Part shown: positions 15,732 to 15,759 of the stretch, piece after piece
Layout of the letters: each line of letters opens with the position of its first letter
Numbering within the stretch: position 1 is the first letter of the stretch
NCBI GenBank assembly: GCA_001598975.1
Contig: BBXU01000207.1
Span: forward strand, 1-15,759
Length of the DNA: 15,759 bases
Direction of reading: 5' to 3'
Source: Parachlorella kessleri
Taxonomy: Eukaryota; Chlorophyta; Trebouxiophyceae; Chlorellales; Chlorellaceae
Position numbers and translations under genes: made by a program
The notes under the pieces: generated by a model
Told to the model about the DNA's origin: nothing
The model's input: the letters and a program-made list of their open reading frames with translations, nothing else
The model's database searches: none

Positions 15732-15759
15732 CTACACAGTTTGAAGCTGAGCAGGAAAC

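Overview
The window is nuclear DNA from a GC-rich unicellular green alga, most likely a chlorophyte of the Chlorella/Coccomyxa (trebouxiophyte) kind. This is inferred from three things: GC-rich exons broken by many 100-520 nt spliceosomal introns ending in TGCAG, TGTAA motifs downstream of each stop codon (the usual green-algal polyadenylation signal), and a plant-type raffinose synthase/Sip gene beside a protist/animal-type BEACH-WD40 gene. There are three protein-coding genes. None is a prokaryotic or mobile-element gene.

Layout. (1) 1-6104, + strand: the 3' part of a raffinose synthase/seed-imbibition (Sip) family glycoside hydrolase (GH36), 12 exons in the window, 5' end outside it. The exons join into one 820-residue frame ending at TGA. 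(2) 6105-7306: a spacer holding this gene's 3' UTR and the promoter of the next gene, with a TATA box at 7208-7215. (3) 7307-8982, + strand: a complete five-exon gene for a 239-residue glutathione S-transferase of the cysteine (lambda/omega/DHAR-like) type. (4) 8983-9897: a convergent spacer with the two 3' UTRs and facing TGTAA signals. (5) 9898-15613 and beyond, - strand: the 3' ten exons of a BEACH-WD40 protein of the FAN/NSMAF type. Nearly all of the BEACH domain, a linker of nearly 500 residues with biased composition and a C-terminal WD40 propeller are visible; the N-terminus lies past the right edge.

The three genes show no sign of acting together: they are ordinary neighbours in a eukaryotic genome, with no operon logic. 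All splice joins given were worked out by hand from donor/acceptor motifs, codon phase and conserved family motifs. The points most worth a second look are a roughly 250-residue disordered insertion in the GH36 barrel, a one-base frame break (or unrecognised short intron) in the linker of the FAN-like gene, a GC-AG intron in the same gene, and several G-rich or tandem-repeat blocks inside introns. I saw no convincing evidence of a novel multi-gene system.
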